A stretch of 64,000 nt of DNA, from assembly GCA_965277875.1 (NCBI GenBank), contig CBDIDV010000002.1, forward strand, positions 3,100,001 through 3,164,000, read 5' to 3'. Both the position numbers and the translations under genes were made by a program. Below, one piece after another: positions 26,473 to 35,178 of this stretch. Each line of letters starts with the position of its first letter. Within the stretch, counting starts at the first letter, position 1. The notes below the pieces were generated by a model. The model had not been told where the DNA came from. It ran no database searches and saw only the letters and a program-made list of their open reading frames with translations. Source of the stretch: CAWFQB01 sp965277875. GTDB taxonomy: Bacteria > Armatimonadota > Chthonomonadetes > Chthonomonadales > Chthonomonadaceae.

Positions 26473-27483
26473 ATGGGAACTAAACGACAACAAATCTTGA
26501 TGCTGCGCTGCCTGCTCGCCATGCCGGGTATCGCCCTATTGCTGACAAGCGCCATGCTGCTGGGAACCAGTGTGTTCGGGATGCCGCGCTTCACGGCGGG
26601 CCTGATACTGCACCTGGTCGGGCAGGCGTGCTGCGTGGCGACGCTATGCCTGCCCCGCTGGAGGGGAGAATGGCAGGCCGTGCAGGTCGCGCGTCGGCTG
26701 GCCGCGCAGTCGCAGATACCTGCATACGGCCCGCTGCGTCCGGCCCACTTTCGCATGTCCATACAGGGTCTGCGCCTCGTCCTCGCGTTTGGGGCTGTGG
26801 GCGGCGTACTTTACGGCGTGACGGCGGGCGTGACGCAGACGCGCAATCTGTTGCTGCTAAAGCGCGAAGGCATCGTCACAAACGCCACGGTCACAGGAAC
26901 GTCGTTTCGTGAGGGCGGACGAAGCCTGACCGTAACGTACTCGTTCCCCACGCGGTACGGCCTGCCCGTCGCGGCCAATTTCCGCGCGCCGCGCTCCCTG
27001 ATCGGGCAGTACCGAACGGGCAGCCAGCTTCCGGTCACATATCTGCCTTCCGACCCTTTCATTCACTTGTGGCGACGCGTGGATGCGGGCGTTATACGGC
27101 AGCGCGTTCTGGCGGGACTTGTGGTTTCGGCTCTTGTGCTGTTTTACGCCGCGCTTCCGGCCCTGACGATAGAGGTAAGGCTAAGGCGGCAACTGCGGTT
27201 GGCGAGGGCGGGCGTTCTCATAACGGGCGTGATCGAGGCGTGTAAACCGCATACGTGGCGCGGACGGCGTCGCGGCTACTCGCTGACGTATGCGTTCGCG
27301 CTGCCGAACGGCGCGATGTGGCGCGGACAGGCGTATCTACCCCACGTTCCGGGCGAGCCGACCCTGCCGGGCTTCCCTATCACGATCCTGTACGATGCCG
27401 CGCAGCCTTCCACGAACCGGCCCCTCGCCGCCTTTCACGCCGTGCAGTTGGTCACACTACGAAAAACCTACCTCGTGGCATAG
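26473..27483 (+). CDS. DUF3592-type membrane protein
   Basis: The 336 residues contain at least four hydrophobic helices (about 10-30, 38-58, 98-120 and 215-235) and two extramembrane strands of the DUF3592 kind (REGIVTNATVTGTSF and VTYLPSDP; then GVLITGVIEACKP and PITILYDAAQP). The function of the family is unknown. ATG 26473 is chosen; GTG 26455 is in frame, and neither has a strong ribosome site. Confidence 0.75.
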   Translation: MGTKRQQILMLRCLLAMPGIALLLTSAMLLGTSVFGMPRFTAGLILHLVGQACCVATLCLPRWRGEWQAVQVARRLAAQSQIPAYGPLRPAHFRMSIQGLRLVLAFGAVGGVLYGVTAGVTQTRNLLLLKREGIVTNATVTGTSFREGGRSLTVTYSFPTRYGLPVAANFRAPRSLIGQYRTGSQLPVTYLPSDPFIHLWRRVDAGVIRQRVLAGLVVSALVLFYAALPALTIEVRLRRQLRLARAGVLITGVIEACKPHTWRGRRRGYSLTYAFALPNGAMWRGQAYLPHVPGEPTLPGFPITILYDAAQPSTNRPLAAFHAVQLVTLRKTYLVA

Positions 27484-27533
27484 CCGCCATTAAGCAAAAA
27501 GCAGAACGGTTTCGATACCGTTGTGATATAACG

Positions 27534-27574
27534 AAGCGGGCGACGTTCCACCGGGAGACGCCGCCCGCTTTGAC
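27534..27574 (+). terminator. Probable terminator
   Basis: AAGCGGGCG (27534-27542) pairs with CGCCCGCTT (27562-27570), with a 19-base loop and a short T-rich tail. It lies 50 bases after the membrane protein stop. Confidence 0.45.
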
Positions 27575-27613
27575 TTTCACAGTATCTGCACGACGTTCAG
27601 GGAGGACACGCGA

Positions 27614-28162
27614 TTGCTTAAAGGACAACGGCTGACACTAAGGGCGCGCGAACGCGAAGACCTGCCGCGCCTGCACCAGTTTTTCAACGACATGGAAGTG
27701 GAACTGCTGGGTGGAAGTCCCAGCCCGCGCCCTTCGTCACTGGCCTCCCTTCAGGCCGAGTTCGACGAGGACAACAAGCCGGACAAACGCCGTGACCGCC
27801 TGCTGGCTGATTTCGTCATCGAGGCGGACGGCAAGTGCATCGGAACCTGTGGCCTGTGGCGCTATCGGCCCGCGTCCGGCGTCTGCGAATTAGGCATCGG
27901 CATTGGCGACCGGGAATACTGGGGCCGGGGATACGGGCGCGAGGCCATCGGCCTGCTGCTGGATTACGCGTTTCGCATCCATAATGTCCGGCGCGTGTGC
28001 CTGAACACGTCGAGCGCGAACGAACGCGCCCTGCGCTGCTACCGCGCCTGCGGCTTTGTCGAGGAGGGACGCCTGCGCCAGCACGAATGGATCGGCGGGC
28101 AGTACGTAGACGAGGTGCAGATGGGCATCCTGCGCGACGAATACGAAGCGAAGGGGCAGTGA
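27614..28162 (+). CDS. GNAT acetyltransferase, RimJ/RimL type
   Basis: This 182-residue acetyl-CoA-dependent N-acetyltransferase starts at TTG 27614, set by GGAGG at 27601-27605. It has the GNAT fold pattern ELGIGIGDREYWGRGYGREA (acetyl-CoA loop) and LNTSSANERALRCYRACGF. The substrate is not evident. Its stop codon TGA lies at the edge of the inverted repeat at 28162-28268. Confidence 0.9.
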   Translation: MLKGQRLTLRAREREDLPRLHQFFNDMEVELLGGSPSPRPSSLASLQAEFDEDNKPDKRRDRLLADFVIEADGKCIGTCGLWRYRPASGVCELGIGIGDREYWGRGYGREAIGLLLDYAFRIHNVRRVCLNTSSANERALRCYRACGFVEEGRLRQHEWIGGQYVDEVQMGILRDEYEAKGQ

Positions 28163-28268
28163 AAATGCTTTACCGCAGATTAGGCGAATGAAACGGATAC
28201 ACGCAGATGATTCAAAAGAAGATCCGCGTATATCTGTTTTATCCGTTTCATCTGCGGTAAAGCATTTT
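28162..28268. repeat. Inverted repeat element of 107 bp, 19-bp perfect ends
   Basis: AAAATGCTTTACCGCAGAT (28162-28180) and its exact reverse complement (28250-28268) bound the element; inside, ATGAAACGGAT pairs again with ATCCGTTTCAT. The ACCGCAGAT core recalls the AGCCGCAAAT core of the other REP-like repeats here, so the two may be related families. Confidence 0.7.
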
Positions 28269-28298
28269 GTATTTTTTTGCGCTGAGGAGTGTAAGAGT

Positions 28299-29042
28299 AT
28301 GGCAGGTCTGGCAGGGCGGGTGGCGATTGTTACGGGGGCTTCGCGGGGCATCGGCGCGGCGGTTGCGCGGCGTCTGGCGCGTGACGGGACCGCAGTTGTG
28401 ATCGGGTATGCCCGAAACGCGCAGGCGGCGCAGTGTGTAGCCTCCGCAATAAAGAAGGAAGGCGGCGAGGCGGTCACAATACAGGCGGACATGGGCGAAC
28501 CGGCGCAGATCGAGAGCCTTGCCGCGCAGGCCGTAGAAAGATTTGGGCGGCTGGATATTCTCGTGAACAATGCCGCCGTGTCCGACTTCGGCCCGCTGGA
28601 AGCTATGGACGCGGCCTTTTACGAGCGCATGTTCAGCATCAATGTGCGCGGGCCGCTGCTTGCCATGCGCGCAGCCAGCCCGCATTTTGGCAGGCAGGGC
28701 GGGCGCATCGTCAACATCTCGTCGAGCATCACGCGTTCCCCCACCGCGCAGTGGGGCGTGTACGCGTCAAGCAAGGCCGCGCTTGAAGCCTTGACCGCCT
28801 GCGTCGCCCAGGAACTCGGCCCGCGCAATATCACGGTCAATGCGGTCGCCCCCGGCGTCACACAAACGGATATGCTCCAGTCCGTGATTCCCGCCGACGC
28901 GCAGCAGATGATGGCGCAGAATACGGCCCTGGGCCGGCTTGGACAGCCCGACGACATCGCGGATGTGGTCGCGTTCTTGTGCAGTCACGAGGCGCGCTGG
29001 ATCACGGGGCAGACCCTGATTGCGAACGGCGGCCTGAAATAA
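28299..29042 (+). CDS. SDR oxidoreductase, FabG-like
   Basis: This 247-residue classical SDR has VTGASRGIGAAVARRLA near the N-terminus, NNAAVSDFG, ISSSITRSPTAQWGVYASSK (catalytic Ser and Tyr) and ITGQTLIANGGLK at the end. ATG 28299 has GAGGAG at 28284-28289; the longer frame begins inside the upstream repeat and is rejected. The physiological substrate is unknown. Confidence 0.93.
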   Translation: MAGLAGRVAIVTGASRGIGAAVARRLARDGTAVVIGYARNAQAAQCVASAIKKEGGEAVTIQADMGEPAQIESLAAQAVERFGRLDILVNNAAVSDFGPLEAMDAAFYERMFSINVRGPLLAMRAASPHFGRQGGRIVNISSSITRSPTAQWGVYASSKAALEALTACVAQELGPRNITVNAVAPGVTQTDMLQSVIPADAQQMMAQNTALGRLGQPDDIADVVAFLCSHEARWITGQTLIANGGLK

Positions 29043-29120
29043 GAGGTTTGCATACAGCGCATCAACGGCTTGTGCGCGGCACACGCCTCATTACAGGCAC
29101 AGGACGCGAGCCATTGACAT

Positions 29121-29152
29121 TTATTCGCGTGTTTATGCGTTCATTTGCGGCT
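29121..29152. repeat. REP-like single arm that supplies a stop codon
   Basis: On the minus strand this reads AGCCGCAAATGAACGC, then ATAAACACGCGAATAA, a member of the 8306-8423 family. The TAG stop of the isochorismatase gene (29151-29153) lies in its first bases. Confidence 0.6.
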
Positions 29153-29720
29153 ATTTGACGATCTCCAGGATCTCGCGGAATTCGGGCGTACCGGCCTGAT
29201 GCAGCAGTTCGTACAGCGCGGTCTCTACCGATGTCACCAGGGCGCGGGCTGCCCGCATCTTTTCCAGGCCCATCCGCCAGTTGGCCTCGGTGCGCGACGA
29301 GATAGCGTCGCTGACGATATGCACCTGATATTCCGCCGCCAGCATGTCATGGGCCGTCTGGCTGACGCAGATATGCGACTCAAGCCCGCACAGCAGCACC
29401 TGTTTGCGGCCCGCGCGCCTTAGTTCCGAGACAAACGCGGGCGAACCCATCGCGCTGAAGGTCAGTTTGTCGAACGGCGGCAGTTGGACGGGCAGCAGGC
29501 TTTTTATCGGCTCGATCACATCGCCCATTTTTTCGGCGTATTGCGTCGTGGCGATGATGGGCAGGCGCAGCACATTCGCCCCGCGCAGCAGGGCGCGCAC
29601 ATTGGTTTGCAGGCGCTCCGGCTCATGTATGCCGCGCAGAAACGGTTCCTGCATGTCTATGACGACGAGAATAGTATTGTCTGCGTGCAGCAGATGTGGA
29701 TGGTTCTTTGGCGGACGCAA
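29151..29720 (-). CDS. Isochorismatase-family cysteine hydrolase
   Basis: The 189 residues keep the catalytic triad of the family: Asp in VVIDMQEPF, Lys in FDKLTFSA and Cys in GLESHICVSQTA. Members include YcaC-like and nicotinamidase-like amidases; the substrate is open. The C-terminal codon and stop come from a REP-like repeat, so the original end may have been longer. Confidence 0.92.
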   Translation of the reverse strand: MRPPKNHPHLLHADNTILVVIDMQEPFLRGIHEPERLQTNVRALLRGANVLRLPIIATTQYAEKMGDVIEPIKSLLPVQLPPFDKLTFSAMGSPAFVSELRRAGRKQVLLCGLESHICVSQTAHDMLAAEYQVHIVSDAISSRTEANWRMGLEKMRAARALVTSVETALYELLHQAGTPEFREILEIVK

Positions 29721-29805
29721 AGCGTTGGCTCCTGGATTGCTGTCGTGGTTCGAGCGTTTGTGCAGACGCTATGAACTATAGTATCGTCATTATGCTAACG
29801 TAACA

Positions 29806-29839
29806 ACAGCCGCAGGAAGCGAATGCCTCCTGCGGCTGT
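29806..29839 (-). terminator. Terminator hairpin of the pil cluster
   Basis: ACAGCCGCAGGA (29806-29817) pairs perfectly with TCCTGCGGCTGT (29828-29839), 30 bases after the secretin stop on the minus strand. The tail is not U-rich. Confidence 0.55.
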
Positions 29840-29866
29840 ACTGCCAAGCGCAGCGTCAGGCTCGCC

Positions 29867-31759
29867 TTACGGCATCAGGCCGCCGCCGACCGGGGGAAGT
29901 CCGCCGCCCGCGCCGCCGACACCCACGCCGCTGCCGACCCCGCTGCCCGCCGTGCCGCCGCTCGGACGATCCGGGATGATGGTGGGCGTGATGAACACGA
30001 CCAGTTCGCTGTCGTCCGTGGTAACGTTACGCGAGCGGAACAGCGTCCCAATCAGGGGCAGGTCGCCCAGCAGGGGGACCTTGTTGGTGGAAACGTTGTC
30101 GCGCTTGCGGGTCAGGCCCGCAATGACCATCGAGTCGCCATTGCGCACGATGCGGTTGATGACGACCGGCTGCGTGATCGTAATCGGGATACTGCCGCCG
30201 CTGGGGTTGGTGATGCTGCCCGTAACGTCGCTGAAAACTACCTGACCCTGCAGCGTGATGCTGTCGTCGCCGTTGATGCGGGGCGTGACGAACAACTGCA
30301 CGGCCACATTGATGAACGAAACCGTACTTGTGACCGCGCTCTGGCCGTTGGCCGTCAGGATCGCGCCCGACAGCAGAACCGGGATCTGCTGGCTGCTCGT
30401 AAACTGCGCCGGTACGCCGTTGAGCGTGGTGGCGAGCGGGCTGGCGACGACTTTACCGCGTCCCTGCGTCAGAATAAAACTTAGCTGCGTCTGCAGGTTG
30501 CCCGTGGCATACTGGAGAAAGGCCGTGTTCGCGGCCTGGTAGCCGATGTTCGCGCCCGCCAGCAGGTTCACTTTGGTAAAGTTGAAGTTCAGGCCGAAGC
30601 TGCTGACATCGTTCTGCGTGACCGTGACGAACTCGGATTTGATCTGCACCTGACGCGGCTTTACATCCAGAACGCGCAGCACTTCCTGCAGATTCAGAAT
30701 CTGCTGCGGGTCGTCGTAGCGCAGCACAAGCGAGTTGTCCGCATCCAGCGCAAAAATGTCGTTGGCCGAAATGCCCTGCAAAAATCCCGCGCCCGCGCCT
30801 GTTCCTGTCGGCGCGCCGCCCGGCCCCTGACCGCCCGCCCCGCCCTGACCGCCCGGCCCGGCCTGACCGCCGAAGCCGCCGCCCTGACCGAAGCCGCCGC
30901 CGCCGAGCGCGCCCTGTCCGCGCCCGAAGTTCTGCATGTCGCCCGCATCGCGGTGCGCGCCCTGGTCGCCGTTCAGCCCTGTGTCTCCGCCGGAGGGGGA
31001 GCCATTGAAGTTTGTTCCATTGGGCGTGCCTGAAGCCCCTCCACTGGAATTGCCGTTGGAGTTGCCGGTTGTGGGCGCTGCCGGGCCGACAGGAACCCCA
31101 CTCGGCGTTGTAACCGCCTGCGCGGGACTATTGCCGTTAGGAAGAACGGTAATTCCTGTGTTGCTGGGCGGGGTATAAAAGTGGACGGGGTTCATGCCCT
31201 CGATGAACTGACGGTTCGCGGAGATTTCGTACTGGTCGTTGGGATCCAGGGGGTTGAAACCGGCAAGGCCCAGCATACGAAGCATACGGTGAGGAGGCGT
31301 GTACTTGAGATAAAACTTTTCGTACTTCAGGGCTTTCTGGCCCTGCGGCTCGACCGCCGCCGCTGCGAACTGCGCGGGAGCGGCAGGACGGGGCGCGCTG
31401 CCGCGCGGGCCGACAAAGTACACGCCGTTGCTCTCCCACAGGTCTGCGCCGGCAGCATCGGCGATCATGCGCAGGGCGTCCGGCACGGACTTTTGCGAGA
31501 TGGAAACGTTGACGCGGTCGTAATCGCCCTGCTTCAGCACATAGTCAATGTGCGCCTGCTGCTTGATAAGCCGGAGCGCGGTGGAAAGCGGCGTACCCAC
31601 AAGATTTACATCTTTGAGTACGGCCTCATTCGCGCCCATGTCGCCATTCCGTTCTGTCTGCGCGCGCGCGCCTATTCCGCCGCCCACGAGCAGCGATGCG
31701 GCGGCTGCTGCCGTCAGTGTCAGGCGAGGCTTCCGCCCTCCGATTCGTTGCAAGCTCAT
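29867..31759 (-). CDS. pilQ: Secretin (PilQ/GspD family) with Gly-rich insert
   Basis: This protein would form the outer-membrane channel for the pilus. ATG 31759 is chosen since AGGGAGA lies just upstream; the frame runs to GTG 31816. The 630 residues have a signal peptide (about 1-34, ending GIGARAQ), an STN-type domain (about 45-115: VGTPLSTALRLIKQQAHIDY), a Gly/Asn/Ser-rich stretch of about 150 residues (about 205-350), a secretin short domain (RYDDPQQILNLQEVLRVLD) and the secretin core (VVASPLATTLNGVPAQF ... KVPLLGDLPLIGTLFRSR ... ELVVFITPTII). The long Gly-rich insert is atypical. Confidence 0.92.
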   Translation of the reverse strand: MSLQRIGGRKPRLTLTAAAAASLLVGGGIGARAQTERNGDMGANEAVLKDVNLVGTPLSTALRLIKQQAHIDYVLKQGDYDRVNVSISQKSVPDALRMIADAAGADLWESNGVYFVGPRGSAPRPAAPAQFAAAAVEPQGQKALKYEKFYLKYTPPHRMLRMLGLAGFNPLDPNDQYEISANRQFIEGMNPVHFYTPPSNTGITVLPNGNSPAQAVTTPSGVPVGPAAPTTGNSNGNSSGGASGTPNGTNFNGSPSGGDTGLNGDQGAHRDAGDMQNFGRGQGALGGGGFGQGGGFGGQAGPGGQGGAGGQGPGGAPTGTGAGAGFLQGISANDIFALDADNSLVLRYDDPQQILNLQEVLRVLDVKPRQVQIKSEFVTVTQNDVSSFGLNFNFTKVNLLAGANIGYQAANTAFLQYATGNLQTQLSFILTQGRGKVVASPLATTLNGVPAQFTSSQQIPVLLSGAILTANGQSAVTSTVSFINVAVQLFVTPRINGDDSITLQGQVVFSDVTGSITNPSGGSIPITITQPVVINRIVRNGDSMVIAGLTRKRDNVSTNKVPLLGDLPLIGTLFRSRNVTTDDSELVVFITPTIIPDRPSGGTAGSGVGSGVGVGGAGGGLPPVGGGLMP

Positions 31760-32341
31760 ACCAGTCTCCCTTGCGCCTTGCACGGTGTCGGCAGGCGCAT
31801 TTATCATCTTGTTCACTTCCGTATGCTGTATGCCGAGCGCCCTGTCACTCAGTCCAGCACGGATCCTATCAGGCTGTCAGCGAACCGGCAGCCACTATCG
31901 AGACGGTTTGAGGCCGTCCAGTCGTTCGGGGTAATGCCGCAACCAAATTGCATTGCAAGCGAAATGTTCTAGGCGGGCGACCTATTTTCCTGCTGCATTG
32001 TGTCGGACGGATGCCGAAACTTTTTGTAATGCGTCCGGAAAATGGAGGCTGCAAGGCGGGCGCGCGTCGGGGACGCGCCGAGAAGGCAAAACGAGGCGAC
32101 AACAGCCGAATGGGTAAGCCAGACATGTTGTTTGATTCCGACCGGAAGGCCGGGTAAAGCAAAGGCGGTTATGCCATGTTCAAAAATTGGAGAGGTTGCC
32201 GGGGCTGTGTCAATTTCTTGTACACTGAAGCCCCGGCCATTGCTATCGGAGTGTCGCGGCGCACAGATGATTTATGTCACCTGCGCTGGAGCGCTCTAGG
32301 AAAATCCATCAAGAGAAATAATCCGGACAAGTAACCGCAGA
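31760..32341. other. Gene-free stretch inside the pil cluster
   Basis: No gene is seen in 580 bases. It holds a hairpin at 32198-32237 (GCCGGGGCT with AGCCCCGGC) that could end the STN-protein message. A separate secretin promoter is likely here but I cannot place it. Confidence 0.45.
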
Positions 32342-33085
32342 TTAGAAGCCGCGTCCGCCGCCGCCGCCGCCGCCGCCGAAGCTGCTGCCGCCGCCCAGGC
32401 CACCGCCGCCACCGCCGAAGCTGCCACCGCCGCCGCCCAGACCGCCGCCGCCGCCACCGAAGCCGCTGCTGCCGCCGCTGCCAAGTCCGCCGCCCAGGCC
32501 ACCGCCGCCAAAGCCGCCCGCGCCGCCGCCCTGCTGCTGCTCGGCCACGATACTTGGGATCAGCTTGGCGTTGAGCAGCTTGGCGATGTAAGCGGAGTTG
32601 TACTTCAGTTCGCCCGTCGTGCCGTAGAACTTCTTGTACTGCAACTTGTTGCTTGTGGCCTGCGTCGTGTCCGTGCCGTTCGTGTCCACGGGCGCATCCG
32701 TGCTTTCTTTCTTCTCCAGCACGGTGTAGATGCCGTTCTCCACCTTGTAGGTGAGCGGAACAGGCGAAGCCACGCTGCGCAGAAGCGTGTCAAGCGCGAT
32801 GCGAAACGGGATGTTGGTCAGATGCACGGTCACGGCAAGCTGACGCAGGCTGGGATCAAGGGCGTAGTTGGCCTTGATCTGCGCGAACAGCAGCTTCAGC
32901 GCCGAGTACAAGTCGGCGTTCTCCAGGTCGAGCTTAATGGGCTGATTAGAGGCGTCGCTGTTGCTGTTAGGGTCGCTGCCCGGAGCCTGCGTATCTTGCG
33001 CGTGCGCCATGCTGGGCAGGGTCATCAGTCCAATGCCTGCCAGCGCGATGCAGGCAGCGCCGAACGTTCCATTACGTGCTTTCAA
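32342..33085 (-). CDS. Exported STN-domain protein with Gly-rich tail
   Basis: The 247 residues start with a signal peptide (ending PSMAHAQ), then an STN-like secretin N-terminal domain (about 45-115: LDLENADLYSALKLLFAQIK, LTNIPFRIALDTLLRS), a linker, and a tail of about 65 residues almost entirely Gly with Ser, Leu and Phe (GGGGGLGGGSSFGGGGGG type). No channel-forming secretin core follows. It sits between the PilP-like and secretin genes, so it may assist assembly or gate the secretin. Confidence 0.8.
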   Translation of the reverse strand: MKARNGTFGAACIALAGIGLMTLPSMAHAQDTQAPGSDPNSNSDASNQPIKLDLENADLYSALKLLFAQIKANYALDPSLRQLAVTVHLTNIPFRIALDTLLRSVASPVPLTYKVENGIYTVLEKKESTDAPVDTNGTDTTQATSNKLQYKKFYGTTGELKYNSAYIAKLLNAKLIPSIVAEQQQGGGAGGFGGGGLGGGLGSGGSSGFGGGGGGLGGGGGSFGGGGGGLGGGSSFGGGGGGGGRGF

Positions 33086-33281
33086 TAGTATTCTCCTCCA
33101 GGGATCGAACCTGAAAACTGATGCGCTTATTCGGCGACTTAAAATATGGACAGGCAGGCAAACCCGGCGTTAGTGCGCGGCAACATATATTCGGTTGATT
33201 ATACCCCTGCCAGACCATTTTTTCGCCCTGTATCTATTATTTTTGACAAGTTATTATGAAATTACATGGCAAGCGCGAATG

Positions 33282-34235
33282 TCAGTCGGCGTTGCCACCA
33301 CCGCCGCCACCGCCGGGTCGGCGTCCGGCGCCGCCGGGCAGAGTGCCGCCGGGTCGGCGTCCGACACCCGGCGGCAGTCCACTGCCCGGCATTCCGCCGC
33401 GCCCTCCACCCGAAGAGGGAAAGCCCCCGAACGATCCTCCTCCTGTCGGCTGACCGTTTAGAGACTGATCCGTCAAAGGCACGATCTGCGTGCGCACGAT
33501 GTTGCCATCTTTGCGCTGCAGCTTCACGCTGTCCGCGCTGATAGAGACGACGCGATACCCGTCACGAGTTTGACTGCCGGGCTTGACGATTTCAGCGTCC
33601 GGGCTGCCCGCCGTTTCGATGATGGCGAACACGCCATCGCCGCTCATGATGCCGGCAACGCGCCGGTTGGCGACCTCGCGCACGGCCACATCGCCCACGG
33701 GCGGCGTTTCTACATCCTGGCTGGCGATGCGCAGCGGCTGAATGCTGGGGTCATTAAACACATACGGCGGTGGGGGAATGCGCTTCCAGTCAATCAAAAA
33801 CGGGTCTTTTTTGTGATCTATCGAGGCTACCTTTGTACCCGGTACGGCAGGCGCACCCGGCGCGGCAGGTGTGCCAGGAACCGCAGGCGCTCCCGGTGCG
33901 GCAGGCGCGGCTCCGGGCGCGCCCGGTATTCCCGCCTGCGCCGCTGTCGGAGCGCCGGGAGCTTTTTTGGCCCCGCTCTTGGGAGCCGCTTTCGCCTGCT
34001 TACCGCCCGCAGGCTGGAAAGGATCGGACTTACCGCCCGCCGCCGCGCCGGATTTGTCGGCAGCCGGGGTTGCCGCATCGGTTGCGGCTGTACCCGGCGC
34101 AGTCGGCTTGGCCGCGCGAACAGGCGGCGTCACGGGCGCGGTGTCCGCGGTGTCGGCGCTGTTACCGCCGCACCCGCCCAGCAGCAGGGCCGCGAACGCG
34201 CCGCCTGTCAGCAATATTCCACTATTCTTAAGCAT
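33282..34235 (-). CDS. pilP: PilP-like lipoprotein
   Basis: The 317 residues start with a lipoprotein signal (LLTGGAFAALLLGGCGG, lipobox Cys near residue 19). A long Ala/Pro/Gly-rich linker follows (repeats of PGAPAVPGT), then a PilP-type domain (HKKDPFLIDWKRIPPPPYV, RVAGIMSGDGVFAIIE, IVKPGSQTRDGYRVVSI) and a Gly/Arg/Pro-rich tail of about 55 residues. PilP links the inner-membrane PilN/O pair to the secretin. ATG 34235 fits the signal; ATG 34259 is an alternative start. The tail is unusual for PilP. Confidence 0.8.
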   Translation of the reverse strand: MLKNSGILLTGGAFAALLLGGCGGNSADTADTAPVTPPVRAAKPTAPGTAATDAATPAADKSGAAAGGKSDPFQPAGGKQAKAAPKSGAKKAPGAPTAAQAGIPGAPGAAPAAPGAPAVPGTPAAPGAPAVPGTKVASIDHKKDPFLIDWKRIPPPPYVFNDPSIQPLRIASQDVETPPVGDVAVREVANRRVAGIMSGDGVFAIIETAGSPDAEIVKPGSQTRDGYRVVSISADSVKLQRKDGNIVRTQIVPLTDQSLNGQPTGGGSFGGFPSSGGGRGGMPGSGLPPGVGRRPGGTLPGGAGRRPGGGGGGGNAD

Positions 34236-34293
34236 TTCTCCACACCTGCCCTTTTCCATGCCCGATCTGTCCAGCCCAATTCGAATGCCCGAC

Positions 34294-35163
34294 TTAATCC
34301 GCCGCGTTGCCCTTGCCGCCGGGGGCAGACGATCTGCCCCCGGAACTGATCCCGCCAGGCGGGCCTCCCATTCCGGCGGGAGGGCCGATAGGCGCCCCTC
34401 CCCCTCCGGCTGTCGCTCCGCCGGTCGCCGCTCCGCCATTGATGATCGGATCGGAAACGGGAGGAGCCGTGCGCGGTATCACATATAGTGCCAGACTGTA
34501 AGCCAGTTCCAGGTTGGGGCTTTGACCGGATATGCTGGCGTTATCAATCACGGGCATACCGTGCCGTTCCATGCCGTTGAAACGCTTCAAGTGCGCGACG
34601 GCCTCATCAAAGCTTTTGCATTCCAGTTTGACGGGCCATGTCTTGCCGTCGGCAGGGAACGTCAGATGATCCTTCAGTACGCCGGTCAACTGGTTCGGGT
34701 CGGGCGCGAACTCGGCGATGGGGAACTCCGTGCCGGCCTCGCGCGTTACGCCTTCATTGCGCTGCGCGTCGAACCAGGCCGTGATCCACTGTCCCCACAC
34801 GGTGGGGATGTCGCGAAAACCGAACAGTTCGCCTTTACCGCCTTTGCCCACGGCCGGAAAGAAGTACAGATCCAGGTCCTTAGTGTTGGCATTGTAAGGC
34901 AGGGCCGGCATGTATTTCCGGTCATTGACGGCCCACGATGCGCGTGTCTGCACGGCGTCGGCTTTGGTTTTAACCAGTTCCCGCTCTTTTTCCTTGATCT
35001 TCTCGTCGGTTCCGCCGGACTGCTTGGTGGACTCGGCGGACGCTTTGGTGGTCTCCACGTCCTCCATTTTGGGCTTAATCAGCGCGAACCAGAGGATACC
35101 GGCCAGCAGCAGGCTTACAACGGCGCCGATGATGTTGATATGCAGCAGGGTTAATTTTCCCAT
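34294..35163 (-). CDS. pilO: PilO, pilus inner-membrane alignment protein
   Basis: The 289 residues show the PilO plan: a short cytoplasmic start, one membrane helix (INIIGAVVSLLLAGILWFAL, about 9-28), a coiled coil rich in Lys, Glu and Thr (about 35-75) and a periplasmic ferredoxin-like domain (HLKRFNGMERHGMPVIDN, LELAYSLALYVIPR). About 50 C-terminal residues are Gly/Pro/Ala-rich. It follows pilN by 15 bases and would pair with PilN. Confidence 0.85.
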   Translation of the reverse strand: MGKLTLLHINIIGAVVSLLLAGILWFALIKPKMEDVETTKASAESTKQSGGTDEKIKEKERELVKTKADAVQTRASWAVNDRKYMPALPYNANTKDLDLYFFPAVGKGGKGELFGFRDIPTVWGQWITAWFDAQRNEGVTREAGTEFPIAEFAPDPNQLTGVLKDHLTFPADGKTWPVKLECKSFDEAVAHLKRFNGMERHGMPVIDNASISGQSPNLELAYSLALYVIPRTAPPVSDPIINGGAATGGATAGGGGAPIGPPAGMGGPPGGISSGGRSSAPGGKGNAAD

Positions 35164-35178
35164 GATAGTTGTTTCCTC

